Source: Labrys sp. KNU-23 | GTDB lineage: Bacteria > Pseudomonadota > Alphaproteobacteria > Rhizobiales > Labraceae | Direction of reading: 5' to 3' | Assembly (NCBI RefSeq): GCF_008330945.1 | Contig: NZ_CP043489.1 | Span: 1,240,001 to 1,304,000 of the forward strand | Length of the DNA stretch: 64,000 nucleotides | Part shown: positions 26,961-34,742 of the stretch, one piece after another | Layout of the letters: each line of letters starts with the position of its first letter | How positions within the stretch are numbered: position 1 is the stretch's first letter | Translations under genes and position numbers: made by a program | Notes under the pieces: generated by a model | Databases searched by the model: none | What the model was told of the DNA's origin: nothing | What the model saw: only the letters and a program-made list of their open reading frames with translations

Positions 26961-28466
26961 TCAATGCTCGCCGAGCGGGCGGCCGCGCGTGCCGCCGGAC
27001 ACCGCGAACTCCTCCTCCGGCGACAGCACCAGGCGATGGCGGCGGTAGAAGCCGAAATAGCCGAGGCCGATCAGGTACCAGGCCGCCGCCGCGATCGCCG
27101 CCCAGCGATAGAGCGGATCGAAGAACTGGTAGCCGAGCGTGAGGATGCAGATGCCGATGGTGGCATAGGCCCCGAAGGCGCCGAAGGGGCTGCGGAACGG
27201 CCTGGCGATATCGGGATAGAGCCGGCGCAGGCGCAGGAAGGCGATGCTCTGCAGGATGTAGGACACCATGCCGGCGAACACGATCATGCTGACCAGGAAG
27301 CCGGCCATGAAGGCGACATTGTCCTTGCCCCCCAGGAACCAGATTGCCAGCAGCACGATCAGGGCAAAGCCCGCGCCGGTCGCGAGCGCGATGTTCGGCG
27401 TCTTGGTGCGCGGATTGGTCACCGACAGGACGGTCGGCAGATAGCCGGCGCGTGACAGCGAATAGATGTTGCGGCCCGAGGCGAAGCTGCCGGCGAAGAA
27501 GCTCGCGGCAAGCCCCAGCACCGCCACGCCCGCCAGCAGCTTGGCCCAGCCATCGCCGAAGATGGTGCGAAAGCCGTCGAGCAGCGGCTCACCCGACGAA
27601 CCCATGGCATGGGCGCCCGGCGGAATGGAGGCGCTGAAGAACAGCACGCCGAGGGCGAGCGCGATCAGCGTCAGGATCGACAGGATCAGGGCACGCGGCA
27701 TGTCACGCGTAGGGTTCTTGGCTTCCTCGGCGGTGAGCGGCAATTGCTCGACGGCCAGGAACATGTAGACGCCGAAGGGCAGCGATAGCATGATGCCGGT
27801 GAGACCGAAGGGCAACCAGGGGCCGTTACCATCGGCGACGAGCTTGCCCTCGGCGCCGATGTTGAGCGCATGCCTGGCGAAATCGACATACGGGATGGCT
27901 ACGGCGAAGAAGAACAAGAGGACCAGCACGGCCGCGACGGTGATCCAGACCACCACGCGCATGGACAGTTCGAGGCCGCGCACGGACAGGCCGAGCATCA
28001 CCATGTAGCCGGCGACCCACCACAGCGGCAGCCAGCTGTCGGGCGTCCCGAAAATGGCGGCGAGATAGGAGGCCATGAAGAACATGTTGGCGCCAGGGGC
28101 CAGCACGAATTCGATGTTCTCGGCCAGCCCCGTGGTGAAGCCGCCCCAGGGCCCGAGCGCGGTGCGCGCGAAGGAATAGGCGCCGCCCGTGTGCGGCAGG
28201 GCCGCGCTCATCTCGCTGATCGAGGAACACAGGCAGACATACATGAAGCCGATGATCAGCGCGCCGAGCAGCATGCCGCCGAAACCGCCTTGCGAAAGGC
28301 CGATGTTCCAGCCCGAATATTCGCCGGCGACGACGGCGCCGACCCCCATCATCCATAGCGTGAACAGCCCGGCATGGCGCTTGAGCTGGCGTTGCTCGAA
28401 ATAGGCCTGGTCGACACTCTGATAGGTCACGCCGCCGGTCGGGCGGCTGGTCGTCTCGATCGTCAT
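26961..28466 (-). CDS. APC-superfamily permease, ethanolamine-permease-like
   Basis: A 501-residue inner-membrane permease with 12 hydrophobic segments. The N-terminal LFTLWMMGVGAVVAGEYSGW and NIGLSQGGFGG closely fit the ethanolamine permease (Eat/EutP) branch of the amino acid-polyamine-organocation superfamily, and SSISEMSAALPHTGGAYSFA is the conserved APC signature. It probably imports ethanolamine or a related amine with a cation. No eutBC genes occur in the window. The puuA/puuB-like genes 4-5 kb away handle amines, which makes an amine substrate credible. The divergent LuxR-type regulator begins 160 bases away. Confidence 0.85.
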   Translation of the reverse strand: MTIETTSRPTGGVTYQSVDQAYFEQRQLKRHAGLFTLWMMGVGAVVAGEYSGWNIGLSQGGFGGMLLGALIIGFMYVCLCSSISEMSAALPHTGGAYSFARTALGPWGGFTTGLAENIEFVLAPGANMFFMASYLAAIFGTPDSWLPLWWVAGYMVMLGLSVRGLELSMRVVVWITVAAVLVLLFFFAVAIPYVDFARHALNIGAEGKLVADGNGPWLPFGLTGIMLSLPFGVYMFLAVEQLPLTAEEAKNPTRDMPRALILSILTLIALALGVLFFSASIPPGAHAMGSSGEPLLDGFRTIFGDGWAKLLAGVAVLGLAASFFAGSFASGRNIYSLSRAGYLPTVLSVTNPRTKTPNIALATGAGFALIVLLAIWFLGGKDNVAFMAGFLVSMIVFAGMVSYILQSIAFLRLRRLYPDIARPFRSPFGAFGAYATIGICILTLGYQFFDPLYRWAAIAAAAWYLIGLGYFGFYRRHRLVLSPEEEFAVSGGTRGRPLGEH

Positions 28467-28627
28467 GGATGTCCCCTCTTGTCGAGGAGCTTGTAAAATT
28501 CTCCTCTTTGCGACATCCCGATGATCCGCGAAGCAGCGTCGCGATAAATATCCCTAAAGAGATAGAGGCCATTGCCGGCGGGAACGGGCATACAGGCAAG
28601 CAGGAAACGGAGGATGAAGGGACGGCC

Positions 28628-29458
28628 ATGAACAGCCGCGAACAATCGGCCGCCGATGGCTGGCATCGCACCACGCCGGATCTCGTCGTCTTGCTGGGGT
28701 CGCCGCAATTTGCGCCCGCGCTCGACGCAGCCCTGCGGCAGATTGCTCCCTTCGATCTGAGCTGCATCTTCGCCTACCCGCTCGAAGACAGGCCGACGCT
28801 GCTCCATGACGGCCTGAAGGCGGTGTCGTCATCCCAGATCATGGCCAATTATCTCGCCGGCACCTATCTGCTCGACGCCGTCTACACCGCCTGCGTGCAC
28901 GCCACGCCATCAGGCCTCTATCGCCTGCACGATCTCGCTCCGGATGATTTCTTCGAGGGCGAATATTTCAATTCGCCCGACGTCCATCCCTGTATCTCGA
29001 TGGAAAGCGGCTCCCTCACCGAGGAAATCGTCTTTCTGCACGCCCTGAGGCCGGATCTCTACCTCGCTTATTCGCTGCTGCGCCAGAACGGCTCGTTCCC
29101 GTTCGCCGCCAAAGAGATGGCCGACTTCGCGCAGGCGGCGCCGATGGTGCTCGCTCTCATGGGCCGCCAATGGCAGGGCCTTGCCGAGGGCCGGGAAAGC
29201 CAGGCCTCGCCCGCCCCACGCGAACATGCCATCGAACAGGCCTTTCTCAGCTTCTCGCCAACCCTGCTGACGCCGCGCGAGCAGACCATCGTCAGCCTGG
29301 TGCTGCGCGGCCATTCCAGCCTCTCGATCGGCAGCCTGCTCGACATCACCGAGGGCACCGTCAAGATCCATCGCAAGAACATCTACGCCAAGCTCGGCAT
29401 CTCCAGCCAGACCGAGCTGTTCAACCAGTTCATCCGCCACCTCCTGGCGGAGAAATAG
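28628..29458 (+). CDS. LuxR-type (C-terminal HTH) transcriptional regulator
   Basis: A 276-residue protein read from the ATG at 28628, which is preceded by GAAGGGA. The frame is open back to 28469 without homology. The C-terminal 60 residues are a full LuxR/GerE helix-turn-helix (LTPREQTIVSLVLRGHSSLS, DITEGTVKIHRKNIYAKLGI). The N-terminal 200 residues form an unrecognised sensory region without receiver Asp or ATP-binding motifs, and they lack the residues of autoinducer-binding domains. Its divergent position from the ethanolamine-type permease suggests that it regulates amine uptake (inference). Confidence 0.87.
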   Translation: MNSREQSAADGWHRTTPDLVVLLGSPQFAPALDAALRQIAPFDLSCIFAYPLEDRPTLLHDGLKAVSSSQIMANYLAGTYLLDAVYTACVHATPSGLYRLHDLAPDDFFEGEYFNSPDVHPCISMESGSLTEEIVFLHALRPDLYLAYSLLRQNGSFPFAAKEMADFAQAAPMVLALMGRQWQGLAEGRESQASPAPREHAIEQAFLSFSPTLLTPREQTIVSLVLRGHSSLSIGSLLDITEGTVKIHRKNIYAKLGISSQTELFNQFIRHLLAEK

Positions 29459-29613
29459 GGGTGCCACATTATTGAGCGCAAAGAAGCGACTTCACGGTGC
29501 ATCGATCGGATGATGGCGCTTTGTCATTCGTTTTTTGAATGGTCGCCATGGGAACATTTAATTTCCAGATAGTCGGGCCGGACGCTATCGCATTGAGGCA
29601 AGGAGGCTGGCCA

Positions 29614-30300
29614 ATGCGCAAATCCTTGTCCAGGCGAAACACCCTGATCACCGTGGCGGGAGCCATCTTCATGTCCCTTGCATCGCATGGCGGCTCGGCG
29701 AATGCCGCCACATCATCCTCTCTTATCGCTGCTGCCGAGCGCGGCGACCTTGCCCACGTCAAGAGCGCCCTGGCCGCCGGCGCTTCGCTGGAGCAGCGGG
29801 ACGGCAGCCGCCGCACGGCCCTGCTGGCCGCCGTCCAGGGCAATCACATCGCGGTTGCCCGCCATCTCATCGAGGCCGGCGCCGACGTCAACGCCAAGGA
29901 TGCCATCGACGACAGCCCCTATCTGCTGGCGGGCGCACGCGGCTATCTCGACATTCTGCGGCTGGCACTCGCGCATGGCGCCGATCTCAAAAGCACCAAT
30001 CGCTATGGCGGCACGGCCCTGATCCCGGCCTCCGAACGGGGGCATGTCGAGACGGTGCGCACCCTGATCACCGCGGGCGTCAATATCGATCACGTCAACA
30101 GGCTCGGCTGGACCGCTTTGCTGGAAGCCATCATCCTCAGCGATGGCGGGCCGCGCCATGTCGAGATCGTCAAGCTTCTCATCGCCGCGGGGGCCAACGT
30201 CAATCTGGCCGACAAGGACGGCGTCACACCGCTGCAACATGCCCGCCAGCGCCGTTATCGCGAAATCATCGGCCTCCTCGAAGCCGCCGGCGCGCATTGA
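29614..30300 (+). CDS. Exported ankyrin-repeat protein
   Basis: A 228-residue protein that starts at the ATG at 29614 with AGGAGG seven bases upstream. A signal peptide (MRKSLSRRNTLITVAGAIFM, cleavage after SANA) targets the periplasm. About five to six ankyrin repeats fill the rest: LIAAAERGDLAHVKSALAAG, ALLAAVQGNHIAVARHLIEA, a third at GARGYLDILRLAL, ALIPASERGHVETVRTLI, and a final one ending LLEAAGAH. Periplasmic ankyrin proteins of this size occur in many proteobacteria, some linked to catalase protection. No such partner is present here, and binding partners are unknown. The MFS gene starts 22 bases downstream. Confidence 0.85.
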   Translation: MRKSLSRRNTLITVAGAIFMSLASHGGSANAATSSSLIAAAERGDLAHVKSALAAGASLEQRDGSRRTALLAAVQGNHIAVARHLIEAGADVNAKDAIDDSPYLLAGARGYLDILRLALAHGADLKSTNRYGGTALIPASERGHVETVRTLITAGVNIDHVNRLGWTALLEAIILSDGGPRHVEIVKLLIAAGANVNLADKDGVTPLQHARQRRYREIIGLLEAAGAH

Positions 30301-30322
30301 TCGGGACCGCGACTGACTGACC

Positions 30323-31570
30323 ATGCCCGATACACATCCCCAATCTTCTGCCCAAACCTCTCCCTTGGTGCTGCTGTCCCTGGTGGTGCTGATCGGGCTC
30401 AACCTGCGTCCCTTCCTGACCGGACCGGGCCCGCTGATCGCCCAAATCGAGGCCGATACGGGCCTGGGTTACGGTGGCATCGCCATGCTCACGCTGCTGC
30501 CGATGCTGCTGATGGGTCTCGGCGCTTTCCTGGTACCGGGGCTGCAGGCCAGGATCGGCACCAGGCGGGGCATGCTGTGGGCACTCGTCCTTCTCCTGCT
30601 GGGATCGCTGCTCCGGCTCTGGTCTCCGGGCGGACTTTCCTTGATCCTGACGGCAGCCTTGTGCGGCGCCGGCGTCGCCTTCATCCAGGCGGCCTTTCCG
30701 GGCATCATCAAGCAGGGCTTCCCGCACAGGGTCGCCGCCGTCACCGGCCTCTATTCGGCGATGATCATGGGCGGCGGCGCAGTGGGCGCTCAGCTGACGC
30801 CGATCCTCGCCCATGGCGGTCAGGATTGGCGGACGGCGCTGGCCTGGCTGGCGCTGCCGACGGCGGCAGCCCTGCTCCTGGCCTGGCGCGTGCTGGCGGA
30901 TGGCAAGTCGGCACGCCCCGACAAGGCCCTGGTGTCGCGCCTGCTCCGGCGCCCGCGCAGCTGGCAGTTGATGGCTTGCTTCGGCCTGGTCAATGGCGGC
31001 TATTCCTCCATGGTCGCCTGGCTTGCCCCCTATATGCAGGGGCGCGGCTGGGGCGTGGCGCAAAGCGGCAGCCTGGTTGCCATCATGGCAGTGGCCCAGG
31101 CCGTGGCCGCCCTGGCCCTGCCGATCCTGGCCTCGCGCAGCCGCGATCGCCGCCCCTGGCTCTACCTCACATTCGCCATGCAGGCGGCCGGCTTCTGCGG
31201 CCTTGCCTTCCTGTCCAATACCGTCCCGGTGCTTTGGATCGTGCTGGGCGGCGCCGGCCTCGGCGGTTGCTTCTCCCTTTCGCTGGTCACAGCGCTCGAC
31301 CATCTGCCGCGTCCCGAGGAGGCCGGCGCCCTCGCCGCCCTCATGCAGGGCGGTGGCTTCCTTATCGCCGGCCTCGCCCCTCTTGCCATGGCCCTGCTGC
31401 AGGCCAGGACCGGCAGCTTCGTCGAAGGCTGGGAGATGCATCTCACCTGGGTGGCGATCGCCGCGCTCATCGCCATGCGTTTCGACCCAGCAGGTTACGC
31501 TGCTGCCATGGGAGTGGATGAAAGCCCCGGGATCGACACCGACCACCCATTGCGGTCGACAGGCGCCTGA
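30323..31570 (+). CDS. MFS transporter, CynX/NimT family
   Basis: A 415-residue carrier with 12 predicted membrane segments. LVVLIGLNLRPFLTGPGPLI is the characteristic first-helix motif of the CynX/NimT (cyanate/nitroimidazole transporter-like) group. The RIGTRRGM loop and a conserved GLYSAMIMGGGAVGA helix follow. Substrates for most family members are not known. The start codon lies 22 bases after the ankyrin gene stop, so the two genes may be cotranscribed. The C-terminal 20 residues are hydrophilic. Confidence 0.88.
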   Translation: MPDTHPQSSAQTSPLVLLSLVVLIGLNLRPFLTGPGPLIAQIEADTGLGYGGIAMLTLLPMLLMGLGAFLVPGLQARIGTRRGMLWALVLLLLGSLLRLWSPGGLSLILTAALCGAGVAFIQAAFPGIIKQGFPHRVAAVTGLYSAMIMGGGAVGAQLTPILAHGGQDWRTALAWLALPTAAALLLAWRVLADGKSARPDKALVSRLLRRPRSWQLMACFGLVNGGYSSMVAWLAPYMQGRGWGVAQSGSLVAIMAVAQAVAALALPILASRSRDRRPWLYLTFAMQAAGFCGLAFLSNTVPVLWIVLGGAGLGGCFSLSLVTALDHLPRPEEAGALAALMQGGGFLIAGLAPLAMALLQARTGSFVEGWEMHLTWVAIAALIAMRFDPAGYAAAMGVDESPGIDTDHPLRSTGA

Positions 31571-31635
31571 CGCCGCCGGACTGCGAAAAGGATGACGGCA
31601 GCGCCTGTTCTCTGGCGCTGCCTACGCCCCGTCCC

Positions 31636-32472
31636 TCACTTGCCGAGCCGCTCGGCGTGCCAGGCGAGATGGTCGTCCATGAAGGTGGAGATGAAATTGT
31701 AGGAGTGGTCATAGCCCTCCTGCATGCGCAGGGTCAGCGCGATGCCGGCCTTGGCGCAGGCCTCTTCCAGGAGCCAGGGCCGCAACCCCTCCTTGAGGAA
31801 GCTGTCCGCCGTACCTTGGTCGACCAGGAAGGCATCGAAGCGATGGCCATCGGTGATCAGCGCGGTCGCGTCATAGGCACGCCAGGCAGATTCATCGGCA
31901 CCGAGATATTTCTCCAGCGCCGGCTTCGACCAGCCGGCAGTGCTCGGCTGCACGATCGGCGCGAAGGCCGAGCAGCTCTTGTAGCGCTGCGGATGCTTCA
32001 GCGCGATGGTCAGTGCGCCATGGCCGCCCATCGAATGGCCGAAGATCGACTGGCGCGCCATGTCGGCCGGAAAATGCTCGCCGATCAACGCCGGCAATTC
32101 CTGGGTGAGGTAGGAATACATCCGGTAGTTGCGGGCATAGGGTTGCTGCGTGGCGTCGAGATAGAAGCCGGCGCCGGAGCCGAACTGCCAATTGTCCTTC
32201 TCGTCCGGCACACCTTCGCCGCGCGGACTGGTGTCGGGGCAGACCACGATCAGGCCCAGCTCGGCGGCAAGGCGGCGATATTCGCCCTTGTCCATCACGT
32301 TCTGATGCGTGCAGGTCAGGCCCGACAGATACCAGAGCACCGGGCAGGCGCGCTCGGCGGCCTGGGGCGGCACGAAGACCGCGAAGGTCATCTCGCAATC
32401 GCAGCTCGACGAGGCATGGGAATAGACGCCCTGAATCCCGCCATGGGATCGCGAGGTGGAGATGGTCTTCAT
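31636..32472 (-). CDS. fghA: S-formylglutathione hydrolase
   Basis: A 278-residue esterase-D family alpha/beta hydrolase that splits S-formylglutathione to formate and glutathione, the second step of glutathione-dependent formaldehyde oxidation. The family mark LSGLTCTHQNVM lies near residue 50, followed by PDTSPRGEGVPD, the nucleophile S147 in FGHSMGGHGAL, a late acidic residue in LVDQGTAD, and the catalytic His in GYDHSYNF. The ATG at 32472 (MKTISTSRSHGG) is preferred over one five codons upstream. The partner formaldehyde dehydrogenase is not in the window. The LacI-type gene lies divergently, with its operators at 32609-32643. Confidence 0.94.
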   Translation of the reverse strand: MKTISTSRSHGGIQGVYSHASSSCDCEMTFAVFVPPQAAERACPVLWYLSGLTCTHQNVMDKGEYRRLAAELGLIVVCPDTSPRGEGVPDEKDNWQFGSGAGFYLDATQQPYARNYRMYSYLTQELPALIGEHFPADMARQSIFGHSMGGHGALTIALKHPQRYKSCSAFAPIVQPSTAGWSKPALEKYLGADESAWRAYDATALITDGHRFDAFLVDQGTADSFLKEGLRPWLLEEACAKAGIALTLRMQEGYDHSYNFISTFMDDHLAWHAERLGK

Positions 32473-32608
32473 CGACAGGCCCTTCATTCAGAATCGAGCC
32501 GACCATAGCCACCTCGTCCCTTACCCGTCGAGTTTCGAACCGGTTGCAGCCCCCGCGCTAAATGCCGCGGCGTCCGCTTGCGGATCATTCACAGCGCGCG
32601 CACCTCAC

Positions 32609-32643
32609 AATAAAAACGTTTTTATTTTTATTGAAAACGTTTT
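32609..32643 (+). promoter_or_regulatory. Paired LacI-type operators
   Basis: The sequence AATAAAAACGTTTTTATT at 32609-32626 is an 18-bp perfect palindrome. A second AAAACGTTTT palindrome occupies 32634-32643, in a longer imperfect repeat of the first. The centres are 21 bases apart, two helical turns. The central CG with A/T-rich flanks is typical of LacI/GalR operators. They lie 48-82 bases upstream of the LacI-type gene and about 140 bases upstream of the S-formylglutathione hydrolase start, so autoregulation and control of the downstream uptake operon are the natural inference. Confidence 0.75.
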
Positions 32644-32690
32644 TATTGGCTGATATCAAAATTCAACAATCATCAAACCTGGAGGGGAGA

Positions 32691-33758
32691 ATGGCTGAAA
32701 AATCATCGCAACCGCCACGCCCCGCGCCGCCCACCATCAAGACACTGGCGGACAGGACGGGCTATTCCATCGCCACCATCTCCAAGGCCCTGCGCGGCCA
32801 TGCCGTGGTCGCGCCCGAGACGCGGGAGGCGATCTTCAAAGCCGCTCAGGACATCGGCTACCAGGCCAACATGCGCGGCATGGCGCTGCGCACCGGCAAG
32901 ACCTATCAGGCGGCCGTGCTGATGCCGGTGACGGCCGCACCCGACTATGAGTGGGACGGCGTCGAATATACCCAGATCCTCAGCGGCATCAGCCAGGCCC
33001 TCGAAGGCAGCGACTACAACATGTCCGTGCATGTCATCCGCGATGCCGCCGATGGCTGCGAGGTCGCCCGCCGCATCGTCGAGCAGGGCCTGGCCGACGG
33101 CCTGATCTTCTCCGGGATTCTCGCCGACGACCCGCGCGTCGACTTCCTGGTCGCCCGGGACTTCCCCTTCGTCTCACTCGGGCGCTGCCGTGGCGACCTC
33201 GACTATGCCTATGTCGACATCGACAATGAGTGGGCGGCCCATGCCGCTACCGCCAGGCTGATCGCCGGCGGCCATCGGCGCATCGCCCTGGTCAATCCGC
33301 AGCGGCGCCTGTCCTATGCCCTGGACAGGATCGACGGCTTCACCCGTGCCTTCGCCGAGGCGGGCCTGCCTGCTTCCGCGGATCTGATTGTCGAAGGCGA
33401 TCTTTCGACGGCGTTCGGCCGCAAGGCTGCGATCGAGCTGCTCGGCCGCGCCGAGCCGCCGACCGCCTTCGTCTGCGTCAACGAATCGACCACGCTCGGC
33501 GTGCTCTCGGGCCTCGCTGCCCTCGGGCGCCAAGTCGGCGCCGATATCGACGTCATCGCCTATGACGACATCAATGTCAGCGCCTATTTCACCCCGCCGG
33601 TCACCACCTTCTACCAGCCCATCGAGATCTGCGGGCGGCTGCTCGGCCAATATTTGCTGCAGCGCATGGCCGGCACCACGCCCGAAGCGCTGAAGCAGGT
33701 GTTCAGGCCCGAACTGGTGGTCCGGCAGCCCGACAATCTCGGCAGCCGCAAGAGCTGA
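32691..33758 (+). CDS. LacI-family transcriptional regulator
   Basis: A 355-residue regulator starting at the ATG at 32691 behind GGAGGGGAGA. The helix-turn-helix plus hinge is PTIKTLADRTGYSIATISKA through VVAPETREAI. The ligand-binding domain is of the periplasmic-binding-protein type (DGLIFSGILADD, YVDIDNEWAAHAATARLIAG, RRIALVNPQ, DIDVIAYDDINVS). The family usually binds sugars or nucleosides. It is the first gene in a run with a binding protein, permease and beta-glucosidase, 36 bases from the next gene, so its effector is probably a sugar or glycoside taken up by them. Strong palindromic operators precede it. Confidence 0.92.
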   Translation: MAEKSSQPPRPAPPTIKTLADRTGYSIATISKALRGHAVVAPETREAIFKAAQDIGYQANMRGMALRTGKTYQAAVLMPVTAAPDYEWDGVEYTQILSGISQALEGSDYNMSVHVIRDAADGCEVARRIVEQGLADGLIFSGILADDPRVDFLVARDFPFVSLGRCRGDLDYAYVDIDNEWAAHAATARLIAGGHRRIALVNPQRRLSYALDRIDGFTRAFAEAGLPASADLIVEGDLSTAFGRKAAIELLGRAEPPTAFVCVNESTTLGVLSGLAALGRQVGADIDVIAYDDINVSAYFTPPVTTFYQPIEICGRLLGQYLLQRMAGTTPEALKQVFRPELVVRQPDNLGSRKS

Positions 33759-33794
33759 CGCACAGAACCAACAAAAGCAATGGAGGAGGAAACC

Positions 33795-34547
33795 ATGAAA
33801 AAACTGAACGCGATCGCGGCCGCCCTGCTGTTGTCGGCCTTCGCCGGCGGCGCCGAGGCGGCCGACCTCGGCGGCAAGCTCCTGAAGGTCGGCTCCGACA
33901 CCACCTCGCCGCCGATGGAGAGCGTCGATCCCGCCACCAACCAGATCGTCGGCTTCGACGTCGATGTGGTCAACGCGATCTGCGCCAAGATCAACTGCAA
34001 GGCCGAATTCGTGACCACCGGCTGGGATGGCATCTTCGCCGCCCTCGACCAGGGCAGCTTCGATCTCGTCGCCTCGGGTGTGTCGATCACCGACGAGCGC
34101 AAGAAGGCGATGGATTTCTCCAACCCCTATATCGTCAACAGCCAGGCGATCCTGGTGCGCGTGGCCGACCAGGACATCTCGCTCGACGGCTTCAAGGGCA
34201 AGGCCAAGAAGCTTTCGGCCCAGGCCAACACCACCGACGCCCAGGTCGCCGAGAAGATCGTCGGCAAGGACAATGTCGTGGCCTATGACAGCTTCAGCGC
34301 CTCGGTCATCGCCCTCAAGAACAAGGATGTCGACGGCGTCGTCATCAACGGCGCCAACGCACCGGCCTATGACCGCGAATTCGCCGGCGATCTCGTCGTC
34401 GGCATCAAGGGCCTGGAATCCGACCCGCTCGGCCTCGTCTTCCGCAAGGGCGACGACAATGTCGCGGCCTTCAACGAGGGGCTCAGCCAGATCAAGGCCG
34501 ACGGTACGCTGGACAAGCTGATCGCCAAATATTGGGGCGCCAAATAA
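33795..34547 (+). CDS. ABC importer substrate-binding protein (amino-acid family 3)
   Basis: A 250-residue periplasmic protein with a Sec signal (MKKLNAIAAALLLSAFAGG, cleavage after AEA). Solute-binding family 3 marks are VGFDVDVVNAICAKI, FDLVASGVSITDERKKAMDF and LGLVFRKGDDNVAAFNEGL. The family binds polar amino acids, opines and relatives. GGAGGAGGAAACC precedes the ATG at 33795. It follows the LacI-type gene by 36 bases. The permease gene starts 195 bases downstream, across an inverted-repeat element. The GH1 gene in the same run hints that the natural ligand carries a glycosyl group, which is inference. Confidence 0.92.
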   Translation: MKKLNAIAAALLLSAFAGGAEAADLGGKLLKVGSDTTSPPMESVDPATNQIVGFDVDVVNAICAKINCKAEFVTTGWDGIFAALDQGSFDLVASGVSITDERKKAMDFSNPYIVNSQAILVRVADQDISLDGFKGKAKKLSAQANTTDAQVAEKIVGKDNVVAYDSFSASVIALKNKDVDGVVINGANAPAYDREFAGDLVVGIKGLESDPLGLVFRKGDDNVAAFNEGLSQIKADGTLDKLIAKYWGAK

Positions 34548-34562
34548 GGCGGGTCTTTCACG

Positions 34563-34689
34563 ACCCCTCATCCACCTGCCGGCACCTTCTCCCACAAGGG
34601 GAGAAGGCGATCATTTCACAAGGCGCAGCGCTAACCGCTCGCCTTCTCCCCTTGCGGGAGAAGGTGCCCCAGAGGGGTGGATGAGGGGT
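34563..34689. repeat. Inverted-repeat element between binding-protein and permease genes
   Basis: The outer ends ACCCCTCATCCACC and GGTGGATGAGGGGT are inverted copies, and each half contains its own hairpin (CTTCTCCC...GGGAGAAGG type) around the CACCTTCTCCC/GGGAGAAGGTG cores. The 127-base unit nearly fills the gap between the two importer genes. Elements at this position, as between hisJ and hisQ in enterobacteria, stabilise the upstream mRNA so that binding protein outnumbers permease. Confidence 0.85.
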
Positions 34690-34742
34690 TGCACCGCCCT
34701 ATCTGGACTTCAGACCCCATCGTTGAAAGGGGTGAGGACCGA

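Noticed and set aside
32562..32690. N-terminal extension of the LacI-type gene
   Set aside because: It would translate the paired operators and an A/T-rich leader. The ATG at 32691 has a strong ribosome site and the normal LacI N-terminus.
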